Source: Acidobacteriota bacterium (GTDB lineage: Bacteria; Acidobacteriota; Thermoanaerobaculia; Multivoradales; Multivoraceae). Taken from it: DNA of 64,000 nt. This document shows, in pieces, positions 26,426 through 35,914 of the stretch. The first letter of the stretch is position 1. Each line of letters begins with the position of its first letter. Location of the stretch: contig JAJCXN010000023.1 of NCBI GenBank assembly GCA_029263415.1, positions 62,001-126,000 on the forward strand. The letters are read 5' to 3'. The notes under the pieces are model-generated. The model made no database searches, was not told the DNA's origin, and worked only from the letters and a program-made list of their open reading frames with translations. The position numbers and the translations under genes were made by a program.

Positions 26426-29395
26426 TCATTCACACCCTGTGCTGCCGAAGCTTCGTCCTACGCCGCTGTCATCGCGATCCCGGCGAAGGTTGTGACGCCT
26501 TAGCAACGCAGAGAGTTCTCGCTTGATCAAGGGCTTGAATACGTAGCCCTCCACCTCGAGACCATCGATCGGCGGCACCGTCGCCGACGGGCTAGTGAAG
26601 AGATAGATGGGGAAGGTAAGGCCCCGAGCGCGCAGCTCCCTGGTCAGCGCGATGCCGTCCATCTCGGACATCTCGACATCGATCAAGGCCATCGACGGGG
26701 CACGCGGCTCCAGTTCGAGCAGCTGCAACGCCTCCTTTCCGTCCGCTGCCAGCAAAGTCTCTACACCCAGCCTCTCGAGCAGCACCCCGACCACGCGGCG
26801 AACGCTCGGCACATCATCAACGACCAACACCAGTGGTGTCCTTAGGCCCTCAAGCGCCACTTCGGTCGTTGTCACTGGGCGCTGCGCCAGAACCGCCGGA
26901 TCAAGCACAGCCAGCACTTCATCGCCTGCGCACAGAGCAAACCCCAACACCCCCGGATAACGATCAAGCAAGGGCCCCGCTGGATATACGGCGAGTTCAC
27001 CGGCGTCAAGAACCCGGTCAACGAGGAGAGCTCGCCGAGACCCTTCGCTCTGCAACAACAGCAGGGCCGCCGACGGGCTCGCCATTCTGGCAGCCTCAGT
27101 CAGCTCTACACCCAGGCAGGCGGCCAGATCCAAGACATCATACTCCTGGCCTTGGAACACCACCTTGTCCGGGGCTAGCCTCCCGTGCTCGGCACCTGAA
27201 CTGCTGCCTACTACTCCACCTCCCTGTGCACCTCCCTCCGCGTTCTCTGCCTCTGGGTTCTCTGCCTCTGGGTTCTCGGCTCCGGCGTTCACCGTTTCTG
27301 GACCCTCCACCCGGCTAGAGAACTCCTCCAGTCGGGTGACACGCAGCACACCAGCTGACGGAATCGCTGCCGCCCTACCATCGCGCTCGACAACCAAACC
27401 CCGCGTCAGAGTCACGTCGGTCGGCAGCTGTAGACGGATCGTGGTGCCTCGATGAGGAACGCTGTCGAAGGACACCTGGCCCGCCACTCGCTCGAGCAGT
27501 GCTGCGACCAGATCGAGCCCTTTGCCCTGCTGTTCGGACGCCACTGAGAGCCCTGGCAGGCGGGCCAGCTGCCACCCCTGTTGCATCGATACCTCGTCTC
27601 TTGGACCCGCAGGCACCAAACCCTTACGCGCCGCTGCACGCTGGATGCTCGTCAAATCCAAACCAGCCCCATCATCGGCAACCTCGATGATCAATCTGGG
27701 GCCGAGATTCTGCGCGCTAACTCGAATGACACCGCCCTTTGGCTTGTCGCGCAAGCGCCTCAGATTTGGCGACTCGATGCCATGTTGAACGGCGTTCTTC
27801 AGCAAGTGCACGACGCTCTCGCCGACGGTCTCGATCAACCCTTGGTCCAGCGACACCTCGAAGCCTTCCAGAACCAGTTCAATTTCCTTTTCACGATCGA
27901 CGGCTGCGCGATGAACAGTTCCGTGGAATCGGTCCGCAAGAGTCTCCAATGAGGTTTGCTGGAACCGACCGACCTGCTCCTTGAGTCGGTAGATCAATTG
28001 CCGCATTTTGTGAAGATCATCATCTAGTACCGAGGTGGCGAAGCCCCACCGGAGGTCGAGGGTCGCCAGTTCTGCCGCGCTCACACCAAGGTCCTCAGAG
28101 AGACGTTCAGTCGCACAATCACCGGGCGCACTCTGATCCGTGTCGACACCAGAACCAGCCTCGGGCTCAAGAGCGCTCGTTCCCAAAGTCCGGACGCGCT
28201 CAGAGAGCTCGCGCAGACGAGCTGCGGTCAACCGAAGCCCACGGCTGGGCTCTTCAAATCGGAACCGACGACGCTCCACCAGTGCTCTGGCTTCCTCCAA
28301 GCCCTCCACCAGCTCGTTCAGCTTCGCAAGTTGGTCCCGCTCCGTTCTCCGGCCGGACGTAAGAGTCTCGGCCCGCCCAATCAGCGCCTCTCTAAGCCGT
28401 CGATCTGCCTCAAGCTCGCCCGAGTCAATCTCCTGCGAGGATCGCAATGGCGCGTCAGGCTGCGGATCGCACGCGGACGCGGGACCCCCAGGTCGCTTGA
28501 ACGGTGTTTCGGGTACTGGACCGGGCATAGTAGCCAAGCCAGACGCTTCCATCACATCGGTCAACACAGCCGAGCGGCCGCTCAGCTGTGCTGCTTGTTC
28601 ACCCAAACCTTCAACGATCCCTAGAACATCGACCGCCGATCGTTCGGCTTGGTCACCGACAGTGAGCGATTCGAGCGCACTGCAGGTCCGCTCCAATCGT
28701 TCGATCTCTGGGTGATCGACCCCAAACTCCAGCATCACGGCAGCAAGATCCTCGCTGGCGTGCGACAAAAGTCGCACATTCTCAAGCCCTACCAGGGCCG
28801 CTGAGCCCTTCATGGCGCGCAACTGACCAAAGATCTCGTGCTTGGCTGCCTCGTCGCTCGGTTCGCTCCGCAGCCGCCTGAGCGCCACCCGGAGGCGTTG
28901 GAGCTGCTCTTGCGCCTCAAGCGCGAAAATTGCCAGGACTTCAGCGTAGAGGTCTTCGTCGATTTCCTCCCCAAGCCCGCCTACCGTCGAGTACCTGGGC
29001 ACGGGTTCATCGATGACGCCCGAACCACGCGTCCGCATCATCCTGGGTGACGACCGCAGCGGACTCGAGCGACTCGGCGGCTTGTTGGACGACCGTTGCG
29101 ACAGTCGATACAACACGTCTGTGCGGCCAACGTACCGTTCCAACGCCTCCACCGCACTGAAGGTCAGCAGGCGAGCGCCGTCTGCGTACGGCTGCAATTG
29201 CTCAGTGAGGTCCCGCAAGGCCGTCTGTAAGGCGCGGTCAGCTCGGCCAGCAATGTCGGCCTCGGCTCGCTGCAGCAACCGTTCCGCCTCGCGCAGTGGG
29301 TGGTTGGGCCCCGTGCTGCCAATGGTGACGTCAATCGCGTGGCGCACAGCGTCGAGCGCTGGTCCGACGCAACAGTTGGGTTGATCTTGGGTCAC
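26426..29395 (-). CDS. CheA-like hybrid histidine kinase (Hpt-like, HATPase, CheW, REC)
   Basis: A 989-residue cytoplasmic signalling kinase. Order: N-terminal helical region; Hpt-like domain at about 155-260; dimerisation helix near 440-490; HATPase with N-box VHLLKNAVQHGIE near 530, VADDGAGLD and GKGLDLVAALLERV; CheW-like domain about 660-850; receiver about 862-980 with LVVDD, the phospho-acceptor D906 (ALIDVEMSEMDG), FTSPS and VFKPL. In the Hpt motif the phospho-acceptor His is Arg (R193 in LRAMKGSAALVG). A 15-base repeat codes an Asn-Pro-Glu-Ala-Glu linker within the CheW-like part. The GTG start overlaps the stop of the CheW gene (GTGA). No receptor gene is nearby. Confidence 0.9.
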   Translation of the reverse strand: MTQDQPNCCVGPALDAVRHAIDVTIGSTGPNHPLREAERLLQRAEADIAGRADRALQTALRDLTEQLQPYADGARLLTFSAVEALERYVGRTDVLYRLSQRSSNKPPSRSSPLRSSPRMMRTRGSGVIDEPVPRYSTVGGLGEEIDEDLYAEVLAIFALEAQEQLQRLRVALRRLRSEPSDEAAKHEIFGQLRAMKGSAALVGLENVRLLSHASEDLAAVMLEFGVDHPEIERLERTCSALESLTVGDQAERSAVDVLGIVEGLGEQAAQLSGRSAVLTDVMEASGLATMPGPVPETPFKRPGGPASACDPQPDAPLRSSQEIDSGELEADRRLREALIGRAETLTSGRRTERDQLAKLNELVEGLEEARALVERRRFRFEEPSRGLRLTAARLRELSERVRTLGTSALEPEAGSGVDTDQSAPGDCATERLSEDLGVSAAELATLDLRWGFATSVLDDDLHKMRQLIYRLKEQVGRFQQTSLETLADRFHGTVHRAAVDREKEIELVLEGFEVSLDQGLIETVGESVVHLLKNAVQHGIESPNLRRLRDKPKGGVIRVSAQNLGPRLIIEVADDGAGLDLTSIQRAAARKGLVPAGPRDEVSMQQGWQLARLPGLSVASEQQGKGLDLVAALLERVAGQVSFDSVPHRGTTIRLQLPTDVTLTRGLVVERDGRAAAIPSAGVLRVTRLEEFSSRVEGPETVNAGAENPEAENPEAENAEGGAQGGGVVGSSSGAEHGRLAPDKVVFQGQEYDVLDLAACLGVELTEAARMASPSAALLLLQSEGSRRALLVDRVLDAGELAVYPAGPLLDRYPGVLGFALCAGDEVLAVLDPAVLAQRPVTTTEVALEGLRTPLVLVVDDVPSVRRVVGVLLERLGVETLLAADGKEALQLLELEPRAPSMALIDVEMSEMDGIALTRELRARGLTFPIYLFTSPSATVPPIDGLEVEGYVFKPLIKRELSALLRRHNLRRDRDDSGVGRSFGSTGCE
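27241..27300 (-). repeat. 15-base tandem repeat, about 4 copies, inside the CheA-like gene
   Basis: Units 27241-27255, 27256-27270, 27271-27285 and 27286-27300 are variants of GGTTCTCTGCCTCTG on the + strand. Read on the minus strand they encode a linker of repeated AENPE-type pentapeptides between halves of the CheW-like region. The two central units are the most alike. Confidence 0.8.
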
Positions 29396-30180
29396 GAGGA
29401 TTCTTGCCCAACCGCAGTTTTCGCGGTGTTAGCACCAACGGCGGCTTCCAACGCACCGCGGTTGGCAAACTGCGTCAGCCGCTTGTTAGCAAGAAGCCGG
29501 CTCAGATCTATGACTCGAATCGGTGTCTGTGCATCGGGACCGGACTCAGAACCCGCGACCCCGTGGTCAACCGTCGTCTCGACCATCAAACGCCAGAACG
29601 GCGGCTCGGACAGTGAAGCGCGCTCGTCTTGACCCTGAGCCGCCGTCGCCTCGTCATGGCCGGCGGGCGCAGCAGGGTCCAGTGTGCGCGGTGAATCGCT
29701 CGCCGGCTCACCCGAGCTCGCATCAACGACTGGCGGTCGAAGTTCGAGCGAACGAACGCCAAAGACCTCATCCACCTCTAGGCCGAGTTTGACTGAACCT
29801 AAACTCAACACCATGCAGCGACTTGATGTCGATTCGACACTTCTTAGATGATCTTCACCGAGCAGCGCGAGACTGACCATCGGCACCACATCCCCGCTCA
29901 AGTAGACAACTCCTCGCAACCACGGCGGTGCCTGCGGAAGTAGGCCCAGCGGTGGCGATTGGATGACCGTTGCCACCAACTCAACCGGTGCCGCATACAT
30001 CGTGGATTGCGACCGAAACAGTACAAAGCTGCCGTCCTGATTTCGGGTTGTAACAGATGCTTCAGACATGGGGCTGGCACCGACCAAGTCGTTCAAGTCG
30101 TTCGGCTCTCGGAGCCAATCGACCCGGTCAATCTTGGGTTGTGAGTCCTTCCGTCCAAAGGACTCCCGGGCGTCGACCAA
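29392..30180 (-). CDS. CheW-like coupling protein
   Basis: A 262-residue protein built around a CheW domain, which couples receptors to a CheA-type kinase. Typical features are MYAAPVELVATVIQSP, WLRGVVYLSGDVVPMVSL and LGLEVDEVFGVRSL at about residues 60-145. The C-terminal part has an insert rich in Ala/Ser/Asp and then PIRVIDLSRLLANKRL, the last CheW strand and helix. ATG 30069 (residue 38) is an alternative start. It is coupled to the CheA-like gene by a GTGA overlap, so the two probably form a dedicated pathway, perhaps for surface motility or gene expression. No flagellar or pilus genes are in view. Confidence 0.85.
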   Translation of the reverse strand: MVDARESFGRKDSQPKIDRVDWLREPNDLNDLVGASPMSEASVTTRNQDGSFVLFRSQSTMYAAPVELVATVIQSPPLGLLPQAPPWLRGVVYLSGDVVPMVSLALLGEDHLRSVESTSSRCMVLSLGSVKLGLEVDEVFGVRSLELRPPVVDASSGEPASDSPRTLDPAAPAGHDEATAAQGQDERASLSEPPFWRLMVETTVDHGVAGSESGPDAQTPIRVIDLSRLLANKRLTQFANRGALEAAVGANTAKTAVGQESS

Positions 30181-30222
30181 GCGATCTAACCTCTCTTACT
30201 AAACTGTTCAGTGTTGCCAATG

Positions 30223-30660
30223 TCATCGGGACCTTTCTTCACGGTGGCTTCTACCGCCACAAGGCGGTAGTCCCTCTTCGCAGTTGGCGTCGATCCAAGC
30301 CAGATCATGGGGAACAGCGGAGCCTCGCTGCGCCCAGTCGATATCGCGAACACCGGAACAGGTCAAGCAAGGGTCCCCGAAACCTGTGTGAACAACACCG
30401 GGGGGGTAGAAGATTATGAGCGATGCAAGAGGTGTTGAGCCTCAACGAGGCAATGATATCGGCGATACCTTCACTCGGCCAAGAGGTTCTCGGATTCGCG
30501 TCGGCACGGTCAATTCCATGTCCCCACTCGTGGTCCAAGATAGCGGGCAAACTCACCGGCGTTGCAACAACGACCGCCGGAGGTGGAGAATCTGACGCCA
30601 GTTGTCGCTCCGCTGGTGGCGCAGTCAGCGGAAAGACTTCACCGGCTTACCGCGCGCGTC
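30223..30660 (-). pseudogene. decayed secreted metalloprotease fragment with frameshifts
   Basis: Reading down the minus strand, three frames join into one recognisable zinc metalloprotease segment. A cysteine-containing stretch ending CCNAGEFARYL is followed, after one extra base near 30550, by LDHEWGHGIDRADANP and SEGIADIIASLRLNTSCI, which contain the zinc motif HEWGH and a downstream Glu. A second frame change at the seven-base G run at 30400-30406 leads into GDPCLTCSGVRDIDWAQRG and PHDLAWIDANC, ending at a TGA near 30223. The N- and C-terminal domains are missing. The family resemblance is from memory of large bacterial exported metalloproteases. A sequencing slip in the G run could explain one shift but not both. 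Confidence 0.7.
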
Positions 30661-30744
30661 TCTTGGCCAATATGACCTCACAGGACCTGCAACCCGGCAT
30701 TCTCGGGACCGCCGCAATGCAGGCGGTTCGTTCGTCGGCCATGT

Positions 30745-31037
30745 CACGTCAGAATCACTGTGGCACCAACGACACCACCGGCCAGCTCGTAGCCATCAGC
30801 ACTCTGGGTGCGATCACCAACGTCATCGCCTATCCAGCTGGCATGGTCGATATCGATGGGCTTGCGGTGGGCAACGGCATTGCCTATCTGGTCACTGACG
30901 AGGCGGGCGCCTTCCCTGTCTACGATAATGCAGGAGGACCGTTCGGCGCCGCCTTGACCTCTCCCTTCACAGCCGCAGACACGTTTAGCGGGGCCGCGTT
31001 TGCTGGTGTCGGGGCAATCTTCGACGATGGTTTTTGA
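30745..31037 (+). pseudogene. remnant of an exported repeat-type protein
   Basis: About 97 codons on the plus strand read like part of a secreted beta-rich protein: TGQLVAISTLGAITNVI, MVDIDGLAVGNGIAYLVTDE and GAFPVYDNAGGPFGAAL. The pattern resembles propeller-like exported proteins that describe a time series or flow. The frame is open further upstream to 30423, but that part is antisense to the metalloprotease remnant and has no protein-like character. No signal peptide or complete domain is present, so I treat it as a fragment; a short real gene cannot be excluded. Confidence 0.45.
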
Positions 31038-31154
31038 AGTGGGCGATACCTCGGCATGGTCTTCGACCGTCCCTTGAGACTGTCACGCCTGTGGTCCAGC
31101 CGTACGGAGCCTCTCCCCGACGCCCGTGCGGATGATCGGTCCTCACACCACTAG

Positions 31155-31501
31155 CCCGTGAGCCCGTTGATTGACCGAGATGTTGCGTTGATAGAAGGTT
31201 GTACCCCAGGTTGGTATCGAAACCGTAGTTGATCGACAACTTCTGGCATGCGCGGGGAGGGCCGGTCGGCGAGGGCTGCGGCGGGAGCGTAAGGCCTTCA
31301 AACCCTTCAAACTATGGTTTTCAGCGACCGGCCCAAGCGGAACTTCTGTCGATGGCACCCGCGGTCACGCACTGTTCATCGACCCCGCGAATGGTGCCTG
31401 CGATGATCTCGGCAATCCCAACAAGCCACAGGGATCTCGGCGGTGATTGTTCCGTTTCAATCGAATTGGTGCCAGATGGATCGCTATTCTCAGCGACCTA
31501 A
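31155..31501 (+). pseudogene. mixed short coding remnants between decayed genes and glcF
   Basis: Two pieces in different plus-strand frames look related: GHALFIDPANGACDDLGNPNKPQG (31366-31437 region) and then SVSIELVPDGSLFSAT ending at TAA 31501, separated by a one-base frame change. Upstream, 31180-31220 reads EGCTPGWYRNRS on the plus strand, reminiscent of CTPGxWKN motifs, while the minus strand reads INYGFDTNLGYNLL. I cannot decide which strand was coding. The remaining bases 31502-31630 hold nothing I can identify. Confidence 0.35.
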
Positions 31502-31630
31502 TCTGCGCTGGGTTCAGCATCGCTCATGAAAAGGCCAACTCCTCCTAGGCCACCGCGAGAAAACACCAGGACTATCCGCGGATTGGCCCATTCCGGGTAA
31601 CAGCGCGGTCTTGCAACTCGCACTAGCGAC

Positions 31631-33085
31631 CTACGACTGGCGGCGACCTGGCGGCGGATCACCCCGATCCGGCCCTCTATCTAGGACCCCGCGGTAGGCA
31701 TCGCGCAGCACTTGCATGGTGTGACGAACCGGCATCGTTGTGCGTCTGGAGTGCAACACGCTGACATCGAAGGCACCGCTCTCGATGGCATCCAGACGGA
31801 TCAGGGGATTGGAAGCATCGCTCAAACCGCCCTCGCCAACCCCAGAGTCGTGTTCGCTGCTGGTGAAGTGCCCTTCGAGGTGACGCTGCAACTGCAGCAT
31901 GCAGCCAACGTTGCCGGTGACCACCATGTCCGCGCCCGAGTCGACCAGCTTGCGAGCCTTGCGACGTCCGAGCCGGAACGCCATCTCTGGCTGTTCGACG
32001 TTGTAGAGCCCCGCCGATCCACAACACACTTCCGGCTCTCTCGGTTCGCACACCTCGAGCCCTGGAATCCGTTGCAATAGCTCTCTCGGAGCCGAGATCA
32101 CGCCCTGGGCGTGGCGCAGATGACATGCGTCCTGAACCACGACACTCACAGGCCGAGCTAGCTCAGCCGGTTGAGGAATCCCTAATTCGCAAAGAAAACT
32201 CGACACATCTTGCGACTTTGCAACTAGAGCGTTCGCGTCCTCAGCGTGAGCCGAATCAGCAAGCCAGCGCGGGTATTCAGCCAAGCCTGAGCCGCACCCG
32301 GCGACGTTGGTCAACACAGCATCGAAGTCATCGACCGCCGGCCTCAAAGCGGCAACGTTGCGCTTGGCCAAGACCCGAGCACGATCGACTTCGCCAACGT
32401 GAGCGGCTAGTGCCCCACAACAGCCTGTATCTGATGGCACCGTCACCTCGACCCCACACCGCGTCAGGACCTCGATGGTCGCGAGGTGCACATCCGATTC
32501 AAAGACTTGTTGCACACAGCCGGGGAACAACAGCACACGTGCCCGCCGCTCGCCGAGAGGTTCACTCAAGCCAGGCAGATTGCAACGTCGAGGCCACGCG
32601 CGTGGCAGCAGGTCCATCGACGACCGTAGCGACTCAGGAAGCACTCTCGCGAACGGTCGACTAAGCTGCGCCAAGCGCGTGAGCCAGAGCAAACGCTTGG
32701 GCGACTCCAGAGTCGACAACATCAGCTGACGCATTCTGGAGCGCCCGCGATCGGGAGCCCGTTCGCGCTCAGCAAGTTCTCGAAATGGCCCCAACAGGGC
32801 GCCGTACTCGACGCCAGAGGGGCACGACGACTCGCAAGCAAGGCAGCCCAGACAACCATCGACGTGGGGCAAGGCCTGTTCCAGCTCAATCTCGCCCTCA
32901 AGCACCGACTTCATCAACACGATCCGACCACGCGGCGAATCGGCCTCGTCCGCAAGTTCAGAATAGGTCGGACAGGTCGCTAGGCAAAACCCACAGTGCA
33001 CGCACCGCTCGATCGCCTGCGCAGCACCTGTTGAGGCCGAGCCCAATTTTGCGAGCAGTTCCTGTTCTGATAGCTGATGGCGCAT
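31631..33085 (-). CDS. glcF: glycolate oxidase iron-sulfur subunit GlcF-like
   Basis: A 484-residue iron-sulfur protein of the GlcF type that passes electrons from glycolate (or D-lactate) oxidation towards quinones. Two 4Fe-4S ferredoxin motifs are complete: C28, C31, C34, C38 (CVHCGFCLATCP) and C78, C81, C84, C88 (CLGCLACESSCP). Two CCG domains follow, with LFPGCVQQVFESD and TGCCGAL, then QDACHLRHAQGV and CCGSAGLYN. The C-terminal 70 residues add a domain with little similarity to known parts. GlcD and GlcE, its usual partners, are not in the window. Malate synthase upstream on the same strand would consume the glyoxylate produced. Confidence 0.88.
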   Translation of the reverse strand: MRHQLSEQELLAKLGSASTGAAQAIERCVHCGFCLATCPTYSELADEADSPRGRIVLMKSVLEGEIELEQALPHVDGCLGCLACESSCPSGVEYGALLGPFRELAERERAPDRGRSRMRQLMLSTLESPKRLLWLTRLAQLSRPFARVLPESLRSSMDLLPRAWPRRCNLPGLSEPLGERRARVLLFPGCVQQVFESDVHLATIEVLTRCGVEVTVPSDTGCCGALAAHVGEVDRARVLAKRNVAALRPAVDDFDAVLTNVAGCGSGLAEYPRWLADSAHAEDANALVAKSQDVSSFLCELGIPQPAELARPVSVVVQDACHLRHAQGVISAPRELLQRIPGLEVCEPREPEVCCGSAGLYNVEQPEMAFRLGRRKARKLVDSGADMVVTGNVGCMLQLQRHLEGHFTSSEHDSGVGEGGLSDASNPLIRLDAIESGAFDVSVLHSRRTTMPVRHTMQVLRDAYRGVLDRGPDRGDPPPGRRQS

Positions 33086-33232
33086 GTGGGCACGTTAACC
33101 GAAAAGTACACCGGCTAGATGGCCGCCTTACGCTAGTAGCCCACTCTGGTGAAACTCCCGTAAGACCGAGGCTCGGCACAATACCCCTTTGCGCAAGCCT
33201 CCCGTTGGGGGTGCGAAGCCTTCCGTGAACAT

Positions 33233-33256
33233 CGAGCTGTGCTCGAGCACAGCTCG
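33233..33256. promoter_or_regulatory. perfect 24-base palindrome between aceB and glcF
   Basis: Bases 33233-33256 read the same on both strands (12-base half site CGAGCTGTGCTC). The site lies 148 bases upstream of the glcF start and 99 bases after the malate synthase stop. There is no loop and no T-run on either side, so an operator for a dimeric regulator is more likely than a terminator. Confidence 0.5.
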
Positions 33257-33354
33257 GGTGCTCCTCGCCGCGGTACCGCGGGATGCTGGCGCACCACAAA
33301 CTGACCACCCAGATCCCCACACTCAGTCCCGCGCGAGGTTCACCTATGGGACTG

Positions 33355-34944
33355 CTAGAGCGCTTCGTAGGCTCCAAGAGTGAGAAATTCGTGAAACTCG
33401 TCAGCCAAGACCAACCCGTCGAGCAGTTCAACCGCAGCGCCAAAATGGCGATGCTCTCGACCGCCTAGGACCTCGAGTTCCTCTTCTCTTAGTCGCTCAT
33501 AGAGTTCAAGCGTCACTACCGAACCATCCTCCAGCTCTGCCCCACGATGCACCCACTGCCACAGTTGGGCGCGGGCAATCTCGGCGGTCGCGGCGTCTTC
33601 CATCAGGTTGTTGATCGCTGCCGCGCCATTTCCCGCCATCCACTGGTCGAGATACTGCAGCGAAACGCTGATGTTGGTGCGCAAGCCATCCTCGTCCAAA
33701 CTGCCGCCAGGCACGTGAAGGTCTACCAACTCTCGTGGTTGCACCACAACGTCTTCGCGAAGGACATGCTTTTGGTGCGCGCCGCCGTCGAGTTGTCGCT
33801 CAAAGATCGAAAGACAAACGGGCACCAAATCCGGATGCGCAACCCAACTACCGTCGAACCCATCAGTCGCTTCACGCTCTTTGTCTTCACGCACTTTCTG
33901 CATCGCTACTCGGTTGACGTCTTCGTCCTTGCGCGACGGAATGAAGGCTGCCATGCCACCAATGGCATGCGCCCCCCGCTTGTGACAGGAGCGCACCAAC
34001 AGTTCAGTGTAGGCCCGCATGAACGGAACCGTCATGCTGATCTGTGCCCGATCCGGCAGCACCAAGTCCTCGCGGAACGCGAACTTCTTGATCGCGGAAA
34101 AGATGTAGTCCCAACGGCCGGCGTTGAGACCGGAGGAATGTTCGCGAAGTTCGTAGAGGATCTCCTCCATCTCGAACGAAGCGAGGATGGTCTCAATAAG
34201 GACCGTTGCTCGCACCGAACCTTGCGGCACAGCAAGTGCGTCCTGCGCCTGCACGAAAGCGTCGTTCCACAATCGTGCTTCAAGGTGAGACTCGAGCTTA
34301 GGAAGGTAGAAGTACGGACCGCTGCCGCGCGCTAGGAGTTCTTGCGCGTTGTGGAAGAAGTAGAGACCAAAGTCGAGCAGGCTTGCAGAAATGGGCTCAC
34401 CGTCGAGCAGGACGTTTTTCTCCACCATGTGCCAACCCCGCGGCCGCACCAAGAGCGTCGCCACGGTTTTGTTGAGTCGGTACTCCTTGCCTCGAGCGCT
34501 ATCGATCAATTCAATCTCACCGCGCACCGCGTCACGGAGGTTGACCTGCCCGGCCACGATGTTCTTCCAGGTCGGCGACAAAGAGTCTTCAATGTCAGCC
34601 ATGAACACCTTGGCCCCAGAGTTCAGCGCATTGATCATCATTTTGCGATCAACTGGCCCGGTGATCTCCGCCCACCGACAATCGAGATCAGTCGGTGCCG
34701 GCGCGACCTTCCACTCCGACTCTCTGACCTCGCGAGTGTGCTCTAAGAATCCCGGCTGCTCACCGTCCTTGATGCGTTGCGCCCGTTCCATACGGGCTCT
34801 GAGTAGCGACAAGCGACGATCGCCGAAACGGCGGCCGAGGTCGGCAACGAACGCGCACGCCTCGTCAGTGAAGATCTGATCGACGGCGGCCGAGCGCTCG
34901 CCAACAATCGAAACTCCATGTGCGGTTGGGGTTGTCGAGTTCAT
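33355..34944 (-). CDS. aceB: malate synthase A
   Basis: This condenses glyoxylate with acetyl-CoA to malate, the second step of the glyoxylate shunt and the sink for glycolate-derived glyoxylate. ATG 34944 is chosen because AGGAG lies 8-12 bases upstream, giving 529 residues, the usual length of the A isoform. Family motifs include [90 protein letters not shown] and [12 protein letters not shown]. Isocitrate lyase is not in the window. It is divergent from the SDR gene, with a 167-base shared upstream region. Confidence 0.96.
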   Translation of the reverse strand: MNSTTPTAHGVSIVGERSAAVDQIFTDEACAFVADLGRRFGDRRLSLLRARMERAQRIKDGEQPGFLEHTREVRESEWKVAPAPTDLDCRWAEITGPVDRKMMINALNSGAKVFMADIEDSLSPTWKNIVAGQVNLRDAVRGEIELIDSARGKEYRLNKTVATLLVRPRGWHMVEKNVLLDGEPISASLLDFGLYFFHNAQELLARGSGPYFYLPKLESHLEARLWNDAFVQAQDALAVPQGSVRATVLIETILASFEMEEILYELREHSSGLNAGRWDYIFSAIKKFAFREDLVLPDRAQISMTVPFMRAYTELLVRSCHKRGAHAIGGMAAFIPSRKDEDVNRVAMQKVREDKEREATDGFDGSWVAHPDLVPVCLSIFERQLDGGAHQKHVLREDVVVQPRELVDLHVPGGSLDEDGLRTNISVSLQYLDQWMAGNGAAAINNLMEDAATAEIARAQLWQWVHRGAELEDGSVVTLELYERLREEELEVLGGREHRHFGAAVELLDGLVLADEFHEFLTLGAYEAL

Positions 34945-35111
34945 CACTGCGGTCTCCTGCGTCGAAAGTTCTGAAGAGCCCAAGAACTCTTGGGTACCGT
35001 CTAGAAGGCGCGGAGCGTACCAAGTCGGACGCCCAAGGCAGGCACTCAACCCGGGCTAGGATCCAACTGGCACCAACACCATTAGAAGAACTTCTACTAG
35101 AGGCCCGCTTG

Positions 35112-35888
35112 ATGACTTACTCCGCACTGTCTCTTCACGATCGTACCGCCGTCGTCATCGGCGGCACCTCAGGTATCGGCAAGGCGCTGAGCCTCGCATT
35201 GGCTGAAGCCGGAGCGAACGTCGTCGCCACGTCCCGCCGAGAAGCAGAGGTCTTAGCCACTGCAAAGGAGATCGAAACGCTCGGCCGACACGCCCTCCCG
35301 GTCACTGTTGACGTCACCGATCGCACCACCATCGACGCACTCCTCGAATCCTGCGTTGAACAGTTCGGAGGAGTCGACATCCTGATCAACTGCGCAGGCC
35401 GCACAGCGAAGCAGCCAAGCCTCGAGATCACCGAGCAGTCTTGGAACGAGATCTTGGACACCAACCTGACCGGCACGTTGCGTGCTTGCCAGGTGTTCGG
35501 CCAACACATGGTCGAGCGCGGCTACGGTCGCATCGTCAACATCGCCTCACTCGCGTCGTTCGTCGGTCTCTACCAAGTCGCTGCTTACACCGCGAGCAAG
35601 GCGGCGGTCGCAGGCCTGACCAGGGCTCTGGCTGTTGAATGGGGACGGCACGGAGTGTGCGTGAACGCGATCGCACCTGGCGTCTTTCGCACCGCGCTCA
35701 ATCAAGACTTGCTCGACAACACCGAGCGTGGACAGGAGTTCAAGACGCGCACACCCATGGGGCGCTTTGGCCGCGTGGAGGAGTTGGCCGGCGCGGCAAT
35801 CTTCCTCGCTTCCGAGGCGGCCGGATTTGTCTGCGGCGAAGTCCTCGTGGTTGACGGTGGATTCTTGGCGAGCGGGGTCAACCAGTAA
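35112..35888 (+). CDS. SDR-family oxidoreductase, probable KduD-like sugar-acid dehydrogenase
   Basis: A 258-residue classical short-chain dehydrogenase that uses NAD(P). The cofactor motif GGTSGIG is at residues 17-23, NCAGR near 93-97, and the catalytic triad is S146, Y159 and K163 (YTASK). The C-terminal GEVLVVDGGF is typical. I chose ATG 35112 over the longer frame because the fold starts just after it. It precedes a KduI/IolB-family isomerase and a KDG kinase, so 2-dehydro-3-deoxygluconate 5-dehydrogenase (KduD) activity is a reasonable inference. SDR sequence alone cannot prove the substrate. A 7-base hairpin follows its stop, so it may form its own transcript. Confidence 0.85.
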   Translation: MTYSALSLHDRTAVVIGGTSGIGKALSLALAEAGANVVATSRREAEVLATAKEIETLGRHALPVTVDVTDRTTIDALLESCVEQFGGVDILINCAGRTAKQPSLEITEQSWNEILDTNLTGTLRACQVFGQHMVERGYGRIVNIASLASFVGLYQVAAYTASKAAVAGLTRALAVEWGRHGVCVNAIAPGVFRTALNQDLLDNTERGQEFKTRTPMGRFGRVEELAGAAIFLASEAAGFVCGEVLVVDGGFLASGVNQ

Positions 35889-35893
35889 CCTTC

Positions 35894-35914
35894 AAGTCGA
35901 ACTGCAGTCGACTT
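35894..35914 (+). terminator. hairpin after the SDR gene
   Basis: AAGTCGA (35894-35900) and TCGACTT (35908-35914) form a perfect 7-base stem with a 7-base loop, 5 bases after the SDR stop. There is no U-tract, so termination is not assured. A run of CTCTCACCCG repeats with 10-base period follows at 35968-35997. Confidence 0.35.

Noticed and set aside
27245..28715. Plus-strand frames of 100-190 codons opposite the CheA-like gene
   Set aside because: Composition mirrors the coding strand; no recognisable fold; the minus-strand kinase motifs are unambiguous.
31160..31260. Possible CTPGxWKN-type domain on the plus strand versus metalloprotease N-part on the minus strand
   Set aside because: Both readings are short and contain stops; I could not choose, so no gene is called, only a mixed remnant.
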